Assembly: GCF_029350945.1 (NCBI RefSeq) | Contig: NZ_JARKMS010000001.1 | Location: 586,313-650,312 of the forward strand | Source of the DNA: Maribacter huludaoensis | GTDB lineage: Bacteria; Bacteroidota; Bacteroidia; Flavobacteriales; Flavobacteriaceae | Length of the DNA stretch: 64,000 nucleotides | Direction: 5' to 3' | In this document: piece by piece, positions 44,241 to 55,707 of the stretch | How the letters are laid out: the number at the start of each line of letters is the position of its first letter | How positions within the stretch are numbered: the first letter of the stretch is position 1 | Translations under genes and position numbers: made by a program | The notes under the pieces: model-generated | What the model saw: only the letters and a program-made list of their open reading frames with translations | Database searches by the model: none | Told to the model about the DNA's origin: nothing

Positions 44241-46175
44241 ATGAATTTTATTGCTAAGTCCGTTATCCCTAAGTTTTTAGGGTTGTTATTGATATTGGGT
44301 CTTTTGGTTTCTTGTGAGCAAGATTTAACTACTGTTGGTTCAGGTGTTGTTGGTAATGAGCCTTTTACAACAGGTAAAGAGGTATATGATGTTTTTGCTT
44401 TTAATAAGAATATTGAGGCGGTTCAAACAAATAAATTGAACATATATCAGTTAGGTGTCTATAACGATCCGGTATTTGGTAGAACAGAGGCTTCAATTAC
44501 TTCACAGATATTTTTAAGCACTATAAATCCATCCTTTGGGGCTTTTTCTCAAGCAAAGGAAAATCTTACCGGTACAGCCGATGAGTCTATTACTACTATT
44601 CAAGAAAACGAAACGGTAAAAGAGGTGTATTTATATATTCCTTATTTAACAAGTAGCGGTTCTTTGGATAGCGATGGTGACGGTGTAATAGATGTATACG
44701 ATAAAGTTCCTGACAGTGATAATGATAATGATGGTGACGGAGTGTTGAATTCTGTAGAGACGGCGTCCAATACAGATCCTCGTGATGAAACCAGTGTTGA
44801 TGCCGATAGGGATGGCATCAATGATAATAATGGGAAGACCATATTCGCCAATAATTTTGCGGAAAAGGTAGCGTTGGATAGTATTTATATTGATGGTGTT
44901 AATTATGACAATGTAGCTAAATCACCGCTTCCTGCTTTTAATCTTAAAGTTGAGCGTTCTACTTTCTTTTTAAGCGATTTAGATCCAAATACCAGTTTTC
45001 AAGAATCGCAGCAATATTATTCTGATGAGGTTTTCTCGCCAGATTTTGTTACAGGTACTCCATTGTTTCAGGGAGATGTAGAAATAATCGATGAGGAATT
45101 TTTAATTCAGAATGAAGACGATGAATCTACAGAAGATGTAAATGAAGCGGAAACGAACACAAAATTACAACCAGGTATTAGGGTAAAATTGAATAATGAG
45201 TTTTTTCAAACTAATATTTTGGACAAGGAAGGGAGTTCTGAATTAATTAGCCAAGCTAACTTTACTGAATTTATAAGAGGGCTGCATTTATCGGTTCAAG
45301 AAAGCAGTGCAAATGATGTTTTTTTAATGCTAGATTTAAGCGCTGCCAATATTACCATGACCTATACTTACACAAGTTATGATACCAATGGTACTTCTGA
45401 TGATGTTAGCGATGATAACCCGAACAATACATTAGAAAAAGATTTCGTGTTTACGCTATTGTCGAGAAGTACTACAGGGGTTATTTCTGGTAATGCCGTC
45501 AATACAATTATTACAGAAAATTATGGTCCTCAGATTTTAGATGTTTTGGATAGTGGTGAAAATTCATCTAGAATATATTTAAAAGGTGGTCCTGGCACAT
45601 ATGCTGAAATAAATTTATTTGAAGAAGGTGGTGGCGAGGAAATTATAGAGCAGATTAAAAGTGAGAATTGGGTTATCAATGAAGCTAATTTGGTATTTTA
45701 TATAGATAGAGATCAGTTGGATGCCGCAGGTAGTACCTTAGAGCCCCCAAGATTATTTTTATACAATACCGAAAACAAAATTCCATTAATAGATATTGCA
45801 ACTGACCCTGCATCGCCGCAAACCGGTATTCCTGATTTGTTCGGGTTTTACCCTAATTATGACGGTATCATTCAAAAATCTAATGATAAAGGGGTAAGGT
45901 ATTCGGTAAAAATTACGGATCACATCAATGATATTATTTTAAGAGATTCTACAAATGCTACTTTAGGGCTCACGCTTGCAACAAATATTCAAAATTGGAA
46001 TATTGCAGATGCTAAAGTTTCTGACCCGGAAATAGTTGATGGTATTGAAAGACTACCTATAACTTCCACGGTAACCCCGCTAAGTACAATTTTGTTTGGT
46101 GGTAATATTAATGCTACAGATCCTAATTTTGACAAAAGGTTGAAATTGGAAATATCTTATACGAAGGCACAATAA
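44241..46175 (+). CDS. DUF4270 lipoprotein with thrombospondin-type-3-like calcium repeats
   Basis: A 644-aa outer-membrane lipoprotein, lipobox LLVSC near residue 25. DUF4270 covers most of the length ([33 protein letters not shown]). An unusual insertion at ~135-195 carries Asp-rich calcium-type repeats ([40 protein letters not shown]). Five bases after the glycogen-synthase-like gene and upstream of glmS, an arrangement conserved in the family as far as I recall. Function unknown. Confidence 0.9.
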   Translation: MNFIAKSVIPKFLGLLLILGLLVSCEQDLTTVGSGVVGNEPFTTGKEVYDVFAFNKNIEAVQTNKLNIYQLGVYNDPVFGRTEASITSQIFLSTINPSFGAFSQAKENLTGTADESITTIQENETVKEVYLYIPYLTSSGSLDSDGDGVIDVYDKVPDSDNDNDGDGVLNSVETASNTDPRDETSVDADRDGINDNNGKTIFANNFAEKVALDSIYIDGVNYDNVAKSPLPAFNLKVERSTFFLSDLDPNTSFQESQQYYSDEVFSPDFVTGTPLFQGDVEIIDEEFLIQNEDDESTEDVNEAETNTKLQPGIRVKLNNEFFQTNILDKEGSSELISQANFTEFIRGLHLSVQESSANDVFLMLDLSAANITMTYTYTSYDTNGTSDDVSDDNPNNTLEKDFVFTLLSRSTTGVISGNAVNTIITENYGPQILDVLDSGENSSRIYLKGGPGTYAEINLFEEGGGEEIIEQIKSENWVINEANLVFYIDRDQLDAAGSTLEPPRLFLYNTENKIPLIDIATDPASPQTGIPDLFGFYPNYDGIIQKSNDKGVRYSVKITDHINDIILRDSTNATLGLTLATNIQNWNIADAKVSDPEIVDGIERLPITSTVTPLSTILFGGNINATDPNFDKRLKLEISYTKAQ

Positions 46176-46335
46176 GTAATAGCGTGGTGGTTTTTGTTAT
46201 TTATCAAGTTATTTACATACCACTTCTTTAATATTAGCGTTGTATAACCTAAAAGGCATAAATCTTGAAGTTTATTCTTTGAAATAACTAAGAGGTTTCA
46301 AATTAAATTTTTCAAATAGAAATAGAAATAGAAAT

Positions 46336-48180
46336 ATGTGCGGAATTGTTGGTTACATAGGTCATAGGGAGGCATTTCCTATCGTTATAAAAGGACTTCA
46401 AAGATTGGAATACCGTGGTTATGATAGTGCAGGTATCGCACTTTATGATGGTAATCAAATCAATCTATCTAAAACAAAAGGTAAGGTAGAAGACTTAAAG
46501 AATAAAGCTAAAGAAATATCTCAGGCGGGTAGTATTGGTATTGGTCATACACGTTGGGCAACCCATGGTGTGCCAAATGATGTTAATTCCCATCCACATT
46601 ACTCAAACTCAGGTAATCTTGTTATTATACATAATGGTATCATTGAAAATTATGAGGCTATTAAGCAAGAATTGACCAAACGTGGGTATACGTTTCAATC
46701 GGATACGGATACCGAGGTTTTGATCAATTTGATTGAAGAGGTTAAGAAAACGGAAGATGTTAAGCTTGGCAAGGCTGTTCAAATTGCATTGAATCAAGTA
46801 GTAGGGGCATATGCAATCGCCGTATTTGATAAAGAAAAGCCAGATGAAATTGTGGTAGCCAAATTAGGTAGTCCTTTGGCTATAGGTATAGGTGAAGGTG
46901 AATTTTTTATAGCTTCAGATGCTTCTCCTTTTATTGAGTTTACCAATAATGCCGTTTATCTTGAAGATGAAGAAATGGCAATTATTAGATTGGGTAAAGA
47001 AATTAAGCTTAGAAAAATTAAGGATGATGCAGTTGCTTATCCAAGAATTTTGGAGCTTCAAATGAACCTTGAGGAAATTGAGAAAGGTGGTTACGATCAC
47101 TTTATGTTGAAAGAAATCTATGAGCAGCCTAGGGCAATAAAGGATACATATAGAGGTCGTTTGCTTGCTGATCAAGGTTTAATAAGAATGGCGGGAATTG
47201 ACCTTAACATGGAAAAATTCTTGAATGCAAATAGAATTATAATAGTAGCGTGCGGTACTTCATGGCATGCCGGTCTAGTTGCTGAATACATTTTTGAAGA
47301 TTTGGCAAGAATTCCGGTTGAGGTAGAATACGCATCGGAATTTAGATATAGAAATCCTGTTATTACAGATAAGGACGTGCTAATTGCAATTTCACAATCT
47401 GGTGAAACTGCGGATACTTTGGCAGCTATTAAATTGGCGAAAGAAAAAGGAGCTTTCGTATTTGGTGTTTGTAACGTTGTGGGTTCTTCTATTGCTAGGG
47501 AAACAGATGCAGGTGCATATACCCATGCCGGACCGGAAATAGGAGTGGCTTCTACAAAAGCGTTTACTACCCAGATTACGGTTCTTACTTTAATGGCTTT
47601 AAAATTGGCCAAGGCAAAGGGTTCATTCTCTGAAACAAAATATCGAGAGTATTTATCTGAATTGGAAACTATACCAAATAAAGTAGAAAAATCCTTAGAA
47701 TCAAATGCGCTTATAGAAATTATCGCAGATGTTTATAAAGAGTCTACTAATTGCCTTTATTTAGGAAGAGGGTATAATTTTCCCGTTGCTTTAGAGGGAG
47801 CTTTAAAGTTAAAGGAAATAAGTTACATTCATGCAGAAGGGTATCCGGCGGCAGAAATGAAACATGGACCTATTGCATTAATAGATGAACAAATGCCTGT
47901 TTTTGTTATCGCCACAAAGAAAGGACATTATGAAAAGGTGGTAAGCAACATTCAAGAAATTAAATCTAGGAAAGGTAAAATTATAGCGATCGTTACCGAA
48001 GGTGATGAGCAGGTAAAAGATTTGGCCGATCACGTGATAGAGGTTCCTGAAACTTTAGAAAGTTTAACTCCTTTGTTGACGACAATTCCTTTGCAACTAC
48101 TTTCTTACCATATAGCGGTTATGAGAGGCTGTAATGTGGATCAACCAAGAAACTTGGCAAAATCGGTTACGGTAGAATAG
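46336..48180 (+). CDS. glmS: Glutamine--fructose-6-phosphate aminotransferase
   Basis: Makes glucosamine-6-phosphate, the first step towards peptidoglycan and LPS amino sugars. The N-terminal nucleophile is C2 (MCGIVGYIGH) of the type II glutaminase domain (2-~220, with GIGHTRWATHG and HNGIIENY); two SIS domains follow (~290-425, ~460-600; CGTSWHAG, SQSGETADT, STKAFTTQ). It ends in the canonical DQPRNLAKSVTVE. The 614-aa length is normal. No glmS-ribozyme-like structure is evident upstream. Confidence 0.97.
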   Translation: MCGIVGYIGHREAFPIVIKGLQRLEYRGYDSAGIALYDGNQINLSKTKGKVEDLKNKAKEISQAGSIGIGHTRWATHGVPNDVNSHPHYSNSGNLVIIHNGIIENYEAIKQELTKRGYTFQSDTDTEVLINLIEEVKKTEDVKLGKAVQIALNQVVGAYAIAVFDKEKPDEIVVAKLGSPLAIGIGEGEFFIASDASPFIEFTNNAVYLEDEEMAIIRLGKEIKLRKIKDDAVAYPRILELQMNLEEIEKGGYDHFMLKEIYEQPRAIKDTYRGRLLADQGLIRMAGIDLNMEKFLNANRIIIVACGTSWHAGLVAEYIFEDLARIPVEVEYASEFRYRNPVITDKDVLIAISQSGETADTLAAIKLAKEKGAFVFGVCNVVGSSIARETDAGAYTHAGPEIGVASTKAFTTQITVLTLMALKLAKAKGSFSETKYREYLSELETIPNKVEKSLESNALIEIIADVYKESTNCLYLGRGYNFPVALEGALKLKEISYIHAEGYPAAEMKHGPIALIDEQMPVFVIATKKGHYEKVVSNIQEIKSRKGKIIAIVTEGDEQVKDLADHVIEVPETLESLTPLLTTIPLQLLSYHIAVMRGCNVDQPRNLAKSVTVE

Positions 48181-48202
48181 AAAAAATTTTTTACAGAGTT
48201 AT

Positions 48203-48237
48203 AAAAGGGGCATGATTTATTTCATGTCCCTTTTTTT
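48203..48237 (+). terminator. Intrinsic terminator after glmS
   Basis: Stem AAAGGGGCATGA paired with TCATGTCCCTTT around a short loop (one G-U/T-type pair), followed by seven T. Confidence 0.88.
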
Positions 48238-48293
48238 GGTTAGGGTTAAATCTCCAATTTATACGGTAATAGCTAAATTTTGATGATGATGTT

Positions 48294-48305
48294 ATAACAT
48301 GTTAT
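48294..48305. promoter_or_regulatory. 12-bp perfect palindrome upstream of TonB receptor
   Basis: ATAACATGTTAT, 147 bases before the receptor ATG, in a 270-base gap that has no other gene. Possible operator; could be chance in AT-rich DNA. Confidence 0.3.
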
Positions 48306-48451
48306 TCAAAAGTTAATTACGTATATCCCAATAAATGAACAGTTTAATTATTAAAATAATACTATGCATGCATAATTTTTTTCATATTATTATTATCCAT
48401 GTGAAATTATCTGTATCTTAACCCTCAACTAATTTTAAACTATTATTAAGA

Positions 48452-51235
48452 ATGAGAGCAATACTTCTTTTAGCATTGATGATTATGGGTACTCTAGGGT
48501 ATTCCCAGACCAATATCAGTGGTAATGTTGTTGATCAAAACAATGCACCTATTCCGGGTGCGAATATTGTTATTGTCGGCAAAACCATTGGAACAGTGAC
48601 AGATTTTGATGGTAATTTTAATTTGGCTACATCCGAGGTGCCACCTTTTAAGATAGAGGTGTCCAGTATTGGATATACAAGTACTACGGAAAGTATTACA
48701 AGTGCCAACCAAAAAATTACAATAACCTTGAATGAATCTCAAACGTTTTTAGATGAGGTGGTAATATCTGCATCTAGAACCCCTGAGCGTATTTTTGAAT
48801 CTCCTGTTACGGTAGAGCGAATTGGTATTTCTGAAATTAAGAATACTACCGCAGCCGATTTTTATGGAGGGTTAGAGAATTTGAAAGGAGTTGACGTTAA
48901 TACGAACAGTTTAACGTTCAAGTCTGTAAACACTAGAGGTTTTGCTTCTTTTGCCAATACCCGTTTTATGCAACTTGTAGATGGTATGGATAACTCTACA
49001 CCTGCATTGAACTTCCCTATCGGTAATTTGGTAGGTATGGTTGAGACCGATGTGTTAAGTGTAGAATTATTACCAGGAGCTTCTTCGGCACTTTATGGCG
49101 CAAATGCCTTCAACGGTATTTTGTTTATGCGCAGCAAGAGTCCTTTTGATTATGAAGGTATAAGCGTATCTGTTAAACAGGGAATTACATCTCAGAAAGC
49201 GGCGGGGGATAATTCATATACAGATTTTGGTATTAGAGCGGCACATAAATTCAGTGATAAATTTGCGGCAAAAGTTAATTTCGGTTATTTGAAAGGAACA
49301 GACTGGGCAGCTAACAACACGGATGATAAGATTACGCCAGGTGGTACACGAGATAATTTGAACTATGATGGCGTAAACGTTTATGGTGATGAGGTTTCTA
49401 CAAATATTAAAGAAGTTGCCTTAACTTTAGAAGGTTTAGGTATTTTACCGGCTGGGGCAAATGCTTTGGTACCTTCGGAAATAGTAAGTAGAACCGGTTA
49501 TAACGAAAGTGATCTTACCAATTATAACGCAGAAAGTATTAAGGCGGACTGGGGATTATACTACAGGCCTATTGAAGATAATAGTTTAGAGCTTTCTTAT
49601 GTTGGTAAAGTGGGTACGGGTAATACAATTTATCAAGGTACCAACAGATATAATATTAAAGGTTTCTTTCAAGAGCAGCATAAGCTTGAAATCAAGAACG
49701 ATAACTTTTTTCTAAGAGGTTATATGGTTGGTGATAAGTCTGGCGACTCTTATGATATGGTATTTACAGGTATCAATATTAACAGGGCTTGGAAAGATGA
49801 TAATACATGGTTCGGTGAATATACCGGTACATATGTACAGGCTACTTTGGGCGGGGCTACAGATGAGCAAGCTCATGCCGCAGCAAGAGCACAGGCAGAA
49901 TCTGGAAGGTTTTTGCCAGGTTCACCGGAATTTCAAGCTGCGTTCAACAGAAGTGTAAACGATCCAGATCTATCTACCGGCTCTAAATTTCAAGATGCTT
50001 CAAAATATTACCATGCAGATGGTAACTATAACTTTAGTCATTTAATTGATTGGGCAGAGATTCAAGTAGGTGGGTCTTTTAGGGAATATGATCTTAATTC
50101 GTCAGGTACTATTTACACGGATTTTGATGGTCCAATTAGATATTCTGAATTTGGTATTTATTCTCAAGTTCAAAAAACACTTCCTTTTGAAGGCGAAAAG
50201 AGTTTAAAGTTAACAGGTTCTATAAGATATGATAAGTCAGAGTTGTTTGATGGTTTTTTCTCTCCTAGATTATCTGCAGGTTATACCTTAAATAGAAACC
50301 ATAATATTAGGGCTTCTGCACAAACGGGCTTTAGAAATCCTACTACTCAAGATCTTTTTATTGGTTTAAATGCCGGTAGAGCTATTTTGGTGGGATCTGC
50401 TGAAGACAATTTAGATCGTTATTCAAGAGAATATGGAATTAGTGCAAGCGGGCAATTGTTAGGTCAGCCTTCTGAAGTTACACAGACAGGTGGCGCGGCA
50501 TATAACAACTCTTATTCTGCAGCTTCCGTAACGGCATTAGGTGCAACTGGTGATCCAAGTGTTCTTGAAGTTGCCAATCCTGATTTGATCAAACCTGAAA
50601 AAGTGACGTCTTTTGAAATAGGGTATAGAGGTAAGGTAGATAAAGTGGTTATCGATTTTAGTACGTACTATAACAGTTATGAAGATTTTATCTCGCAGGA
50701 AGTGGTAATTTCTCCATTTTACGGGCAAGCTGGTGACGGTGGGCTATCGGTTGCGGCAATAGCTAACGGAGATTTTCAAGCTTACAGTGCTTATACCAAT
50801 ACAGATGCCAATGTAAATTCTTATGGTGCATCGTTAGGATTGGATGTAAAAGTATTGGGTAATTTCGATTTAGGTGGTAGTTATACGTTTACCAAGTTAG
50901 ATTTTGACCGCGAGGCAAACCCAGATGTTATGTTGAATTTTAACACACCAGAGCACAAGTTCAAGGCATCTTTTGGTAACAAGGAACTGTTTGAAAATTT
51001 CGGATTTAACGTATCATATAGATTTAGCGATGATTATTTCTGGGAAGCTACTTTTGGTAACGGGGTAATTCCTGAATTCCATGTTGTAGATGCTCAAATT
51101 AATTATGATGTGCCAAGTATAAAGTCTTCTTTTAAATTGGGTGGAACAAACCTTACCAATAAAGAATATTACACGGCATTTGGTACTGGCTTTATAGGTT
51201 CTATGTACTATTTATCTTGGACAATTAACAACTAA
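48452..51235 (+). CDS. TonB-dependent receptor
   Basis: A 927-aa outer-membrane receptor. Signal peptide MRAILLLALMIMGTLGYSQ; CarboxypepD_reg-like domain (~20-105, GNVVDQNNAPIPGANIVIVG); plug (~115-225, TRGFASFANTRFMQLVDGMD, ELLPGASSALYGANAFNGIL); long barrel with TonB-receptor signature features in TGFRNPTTQDLFIGLN and ending WTINN. The plug wording is vitamin B12/siderophore-type but the substrate is not determinable. A lipoprotein with an SGNH-hydrolase fold follows 18 bp later; the two appear to be a fixed pair. Confidence 0.95.
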   Translation: MRAILLLALMIMGTLGYSQTNISGNVVDQNNAPIPGANIVIVGKTIGTVTDFDGNFNLATSEVPPFKIEVSSIGYTSTTESITSANQKITITLNESQTFLDEVVISASRTPERIFESPVTVERIGISEIKNTTAADFYGGLENLKGVDVNTNSLTFKSVNTRGFASFANTRFMQLVDGMDNSTPALNFPIGNLVGMVETDVLSVELLPGASSALYGANAFNGILFMRSKSPFDYEGISVSVKQGITSQKAAGDNSYTDFGIRAAHKFSDKFAAKVNFGYLKGTDWAANNTDDKITPGGTRDNLNYDGVNVYGDEVSTNIKEVALTLEGLGILPAGANALVPSEIVSRTGYNESDLTNYNAESIKADWGLYYRPIEDNSLELSYVGKVGTGNTIYQGTNRYNIKGFFQEQHKLEIKNDNFFLRGYMVGDKSGDSYDMVFTGININRAWKDDNTWFGEYTGTYVQATLGGATDEQAHAAARAQAESGRFLPGSPEFQAAFNRSVNDPDLSTGSKFQDASKYYHADGNYNFSHLIDWAEIQVGGSFREYDLNSSGTIYTDFDGPIRYSEFGIYSQVQKTLPFEGEKSLKLTGSIRYDKSELFDGFFSPRLSAGYTLNRNHNIRASAQTGFRNPTTQDLFIGLNAGRAILVGSAEDNLDRYSREYGISASGQLLGQPSEVTQTGGAAYNNSYSAASVTALGATGDPSVLEVANPDLIKPEKVTSFEIGYRGKVDKVVIDFSTYYNSYEDFISQEVVISPFYGQAGDGGLSVAAIANGDFQAYSAYTNTDANVNSYGASLGLDVKVLGNFDLGGSYTFTKLDFDREANPDVMLNFNTPEHKFKASFGNKELFENFGFNVSYRFSDDYFWEATFGNGVIPEFHVVDAQINYDVPSIKSSFKLGGTNLTNKEYYTAFGTGFIGSMYYLSWTINN

Positions 51236-51253
51236 TTAAAATCAAAAGTTGAA

Positions 51254-52888
51254 ATGAAAAACTTAAAATATTTATATATTTCTTTAGGTGTATTGGCTTT
51301 TACCGCTTGTAATGATCCTGAAGATGTAGATCTTGAACCAGAGATGATGGCAGAAGAGTTGCCTGCATTGACCGCTGGTTCCGCAGATTTCTCTAATTAT
51401 GTTTCTTTAGGAAACTCTTTAACGGCAGGTTTTACTGATGGCGCTTTATTTCAGGCTAGCCAGAGTCTCTCTCTTCCTAACTTGTTGTCCCAAAAATTCA
51501 GTCTTGTAGGTGGTGGTTCCTTTACACAGCCATTGACCAATGATAATCTTGGTGGTTTGGCGCTTGCTGGAACAAGAATTCAAGGGCCAAGATTGGTATT
51601 TGGTGGTGCAGGTCCGGTTTCATTAGAATCTTTAATTGGAGATGTTACGGTAACTACTGATATAGCTTTGAACAACCCAACAGGGCCTTTTAATAATTTA
51701 GGAGTGCCTGGTGCAAAAAGTTTTCACTTATTAGCGCCCGGTTACGGGAACATAGCTAACGTGCAATTGGGTCTTGCTAATCCCTATTTTGTTAGAATGA
51801 CGGGTGCAACACCGGATATTAGCGTATTACAGATGGCTGTAGGGCAATCGCCTAGTTTTTTCTCATTATGGATCGGTAACAACGATGTATTAGGTTATGC
51901 TACTACAGGTGGTGATGGAACAAATCCTATTACCCCTGTTTCCGGTGCACCGGGAGTTGGCTTTGACGGCAGTTATGGAGCTTTAATAGCTTCCTTGACC
52001 GCAACGGGAGCTAAAGGTGTTGTGGCTAATATTCCTAATGTAACAGATGTACCACATTTTACTACGGTGCCACATAATCCGTTAGACCCTACTAATCCAG
52101 ATTTTGGGCCACAAATTCCTACCTTGAACGGAATCTTTGGTCAGTTGAATCAAGTTTATGAATTTTTAGAGGTACCGGAGCGTTCTATTAAATTTTCGGA
52201 GACGCAAGCAAGTGAGGTTGTGATCAGGGATGAAACATTACCGGATTTGTCAGCTCAGATTGCGGGTGTTTTAATTGCTAGTCCTACTTTTCCTGCATTT
52301 GTAGAATCATTTGGATTACCGGCGCAGGCAGCACCATTGGTTGCCGGTTTGTTGGGTAGTACATATGGACAAACAAGGGAGGCTACGGCAGATGACTTAT
52401 TTGTATTGCCAAGTGCTTCTGTAATAGGAACGGTAAATTTAGAATCTGTTTCCAATTTAATGACAGCAGGCTTGCCACAGGCATTGGCAGGTCAGTTTTC
52501 TGTAGAAGGAATATCACTTCCCTTAGAAGATAAATGGGTTTTGATACCAAGTGAGCAAGATGAAATTGCAGAAGCAACCGCAGCCTTTAATGAAATTATA
52601 GCGGCTACCGCTAGTCAGGCAGGTTTGGCCTTGGTAGATGCAAATAGTCTTTTAAATCAGTTGGCCAATGGTGGTATTACAAGTGGAGATTTCACTTTAC
52701 AATCAAATTTAGTGACCGGTGGAGCCTTTTCTTTAGACGGTATTCACCCAACAGCTAGAGGTTATGCCTTGTTGGCAAATGAGTTTATGATGGCAATAGA
52801 TGCTACTTATGGTTCTAATTTTGAAGAATCAGGTAGTTTGTTGAATGTAGGTGACTACCCTACCAACTACCCGGCTACGCTACAATAG
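51254..52888 (+). CDS. SGNH/GDSL-hydrolase-family outer-membrane lipoprotein
   Basis: A 544-aa lipoprotein, lipobox AFTAC (C19). SGNH blocks are visible but widely spaced: block I reads GNSLTAG with S55 as nucleophile (N54 replaces the usual D of GDSL), block III GNND at 208-211, block V D495 and H498 in DGIHPTARGY. The ~280 residues between blocks III and V exceed a simple SGNH domain, so there is a large insertion. Probable esterase or deacetylase acting with the adjacent TonB receptor on an esterified substrate; inference only. Confidence 0.88.
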   Translation: MKNLKYLYISLGVLAFTACNDPEDVDLEPEMMAEELPALTAGSADFSNYVSLGNSLTAGFTDGALFQASQSLSLPNLLSQKFSLVGGGSFTQPLTNDNLGGLALAGTRIQGPRLVFGGAGPVSLESLIGDVTVTTDIALNNPTGPFNNLGVPGAKSFHLLAPGYGNIANVQLGLANPYFVRMTGATPDISVLQMAVGQSPSFFSLWIGNNDVLGYATTGGDGTNPITPVSGAPGVGFDGSYGALIASLTATGAKGVVANIPNVTDVPHFTTVPHNPLDPTNPDFGPQIPTLNGIFGQLNQVYEFLEVPERSIKFSETQASEVVIRDETLPDLSAQIAGVLIASPTFPAFVESFGLPAQAAPLVAGLLGSTYGQTREATADDLFVLPSASVIGTVNLESVSNLMTAGLPQALAGQFSVEGISLPLEDKWVLIPSEQDEIAEATAAFNEIIAATASQAGLALVDANSLLNQLANGGITSGDFTLQSNLVTGGAFSLDGIHPTARGYALLANEFMMAIDATYGSNFEESGSLLNVGDYPTNYPATLQ

Positions 52889-52911
52889 TAGCATGTATAA
52901 TACTAAGTTTT

Positions 52912-52937
52912 AAAAGGTGCTTTATGGGCACCTTTTT
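52912..52937 (+). terminator. Intrinsic terminator after SGNH lipoprotein
   Basis: AAAAGGTGC/GCACCTTTT stem with a 7-base loop and trailing T residues. Confidence 0.9.
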
Positions 52938-52986
52938 ACTTTTGTAAAAAAGGAAAAAAACTATTTTTCATTAAAGTTGAAAACTA

Positions 52987-52994
52987 TATCTTTG
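52987..52994 (+). promoter_or_regulatory. Candidate -7 box (TATCTTTG) for atpD
   Basis: Perfect TAnnTTTG match 61 bases before the atpD ATG, just after the preceding terminator. Confidence 0.45.
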
Positions 52995-53052
52995 CAGCCT
53001 GAAAATGAGAGCATTTTTCAGGTTATATTAAACGTAATACATAAACATATAA

Positions 53053-54564
<1,512 letters not shown>

Positions 54565-54643
54565 ATCTAGTAAACGGTTTTCGGTAGCAGTTTGCAGTTT
54601 TGCATTCGATTATTGAACACTGATTACTGAATACTGAAAAAAT

Positions 54644-54922
54644 ATGTATTTAGAAATTGTATCACCAGAAGCAACATTATTTGCAGGCGAAGTAACTTCG
54701 GTAACTGTACCAGGTATAAATGGCGAGTTTCAAATGTTAAAAGACCACGCCCCAATTGTATCCTTATTACAAGAAGGTAAAGTAAAGGTTGCAGGTAATA
54801 TTACTTTAGATGAAGAATATGCCTCTAAGTTCACTAAAGATGCCAGCGGAAATACCGTCTTACAAATTTCTAGCGGTACTATTGAACTTAAGAATAACAG
54901 AGTAATTGTACTAGCAGATTAA
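54644..54922 (+). CDS. atpC: F-type ATP synthase subunit epsilon (short form)
   Basis: A 92-aa epsilon subunit consisting only of the N-terminal beta-sandwich (MYLEIVSPEATLFAGEVTSV, GEFQMLKDHAPIVSLLQEG). The C-terminal helical hairpin that inhibits the enzyme in E. coli (~138 aa) is missing, so this form probably lacks that inhibition. It lies 79 bp after atpD and is closed by a terminator. Confidence 0.95.
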   Translation: MYLEIVSPEATLFAGEVTSVTVPGINGEFQMLKDHAPIVSLLQEGKVKVAGNITLDEEYASKFTKDASGNTVLQISSGTIELKNNRVIVLAD

Positions 54923-54946
54923 TTAGTACATTTTATTTTAAATTAT

Positions 54947-54977
54947 AAAGGCTACACCTAAAAGTGTAGCCTTTTTT
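54947..54977 (+). terminator. Intrinsic terminator after atpC
   Basis: AAAGGCTACAC/GTGTAGCCTTT with a 6-base loop and six or more T. It just reaches the stop codon of the convergent XRE gene. Confidence 0.92.
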
Positions 54978-55182
54978 ATTCCTTTTCATATGCTAAAATA
55001 TCGGCAGGTTGGCAGTCTAATGCTTTACAAATAGCGTCAAGGGTAGAAAAACGAATGGCTTTAGCTTTGCCCGATTTTAGAATAGAAAGGTTGGCTTCTG
55101 TTATACCTATCATTTCAGCGAGTTCTTTGCTCTTTAGGTTACGGTCCGCTAGTACGGTATTTAAGTTAACGACGATGCTCAT
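54976..55182 (-). CDS. Small XRE-family (Cro/CI-type) regulator
   Basis: A 68-aa DNA-binding protein consisting of one HTH_3 domain; recognition helices are around LKSKELAEMIGITEANLSIL. It resembles the YozG/YdaS-type mini-regulators that accompany DUF2975 membrane proteins. It is the last gene of a three-gene minus-strand operon (2-bp gap), and the operon promoter carries two symmetric 17-bp sites, so autoregulation is plausible. Confidence 0.92.
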   Translation of the reverse strand: MSIVVNLNTVLADRNLKSKELAEMIGITEANLSILKSGKAKAIRFSTLDAICKALDCQPADILAYEKE

Positions 55183-55184
55183 AG

Positions 55185-55697
55185 TTATATGGTTAAGTCG
55201 TTTTCAGATTGCACGGTATAGCCCTTTTGAAACACGTAAGTTAGAAACAAGGAGATCATTCCAAATATAATCAGCAGAATAAGATTGTGAATATTTCTAA
55301 ATTCAGTCTTATGCATTATTGGGTAATGAATTAGAAAGTATAAAACAGGACCAATAATTAAATTTAGAATGGTAAGTAATTTTAGATTTTTAACAATGCC
55401 TTTATTAAATATTATTGTCTTTTTTAATGCTTTAAATATGTTAGAAAGCAAATAGAAAAGTAGAATTCCAAATATGAGGACTAGAGATATAGTTAGAATA
55501 TCGCTAGATTGATAATTACCATCTATAGAGTTTGCTGTCAATGGAATTTTCATATGGAATCTACCATCCTGTACAGTAAATCTATTTGTAACAAAAGCAA
55601 ATTCCATATAGCTTAGAAAAGCTAAGAGTACGATTGAAATACTTCTGAATATATAATAGAAGAATGATGAAAGTGATTTTGGACCGAATATTTTCAT
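55185..55697 (-). CDS. DUF2975 membrane protein
   Basis: A 170-aa inner-membrane protein with four hydrophobic helices (~15-35, ~65-90, ~105-125, ~135-155), ending VQSENDLTI. The same ending in the upstream gene product (LKSDNDLTI) shows they are paralogues. The conserved C-terminal tail in the cytosol could contact the XRE regulator. Function unknown. Confidence 0.85.
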   Translation of the reverse strand: MKIFGPKSLSSFFYYIFRSISIVLLAFLSYMEFAFVTNRFTVQDGRFHMKIPLTANSIDGNYQSSDILTISLVLIFGILLFYLLSNIFKALKKTIIFNKGIVKNLKLLTILNLIIGPVLYFLIHYPIMHKTEFRNIHNLILLIIFGMISLFLTYVFQKGYTVQSENDLTI

Positions 55698-55707
55698 TGT
55701 ATTCTTT

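Noticed and set aside
46176-46335. glmS ribozyme or riboswitch upstream of glmS
   Set aside because: No conserved ribozyme core or strong structure in the 160-base AT-rich leader; glmS ribozymes are mainly from Firmicutes.
47172-47612. 146-codon minus-strand frame opposite glmS
   Set aside because: Complete overlap with glmS on the other strand and no recognisable features.
48335-48421. 28-codon frame upstream of the TonB receptor
   Set aside because: Isoleucine/histidine-rich random-looking peptide with no clear helix or context; AT-rich chance frame.
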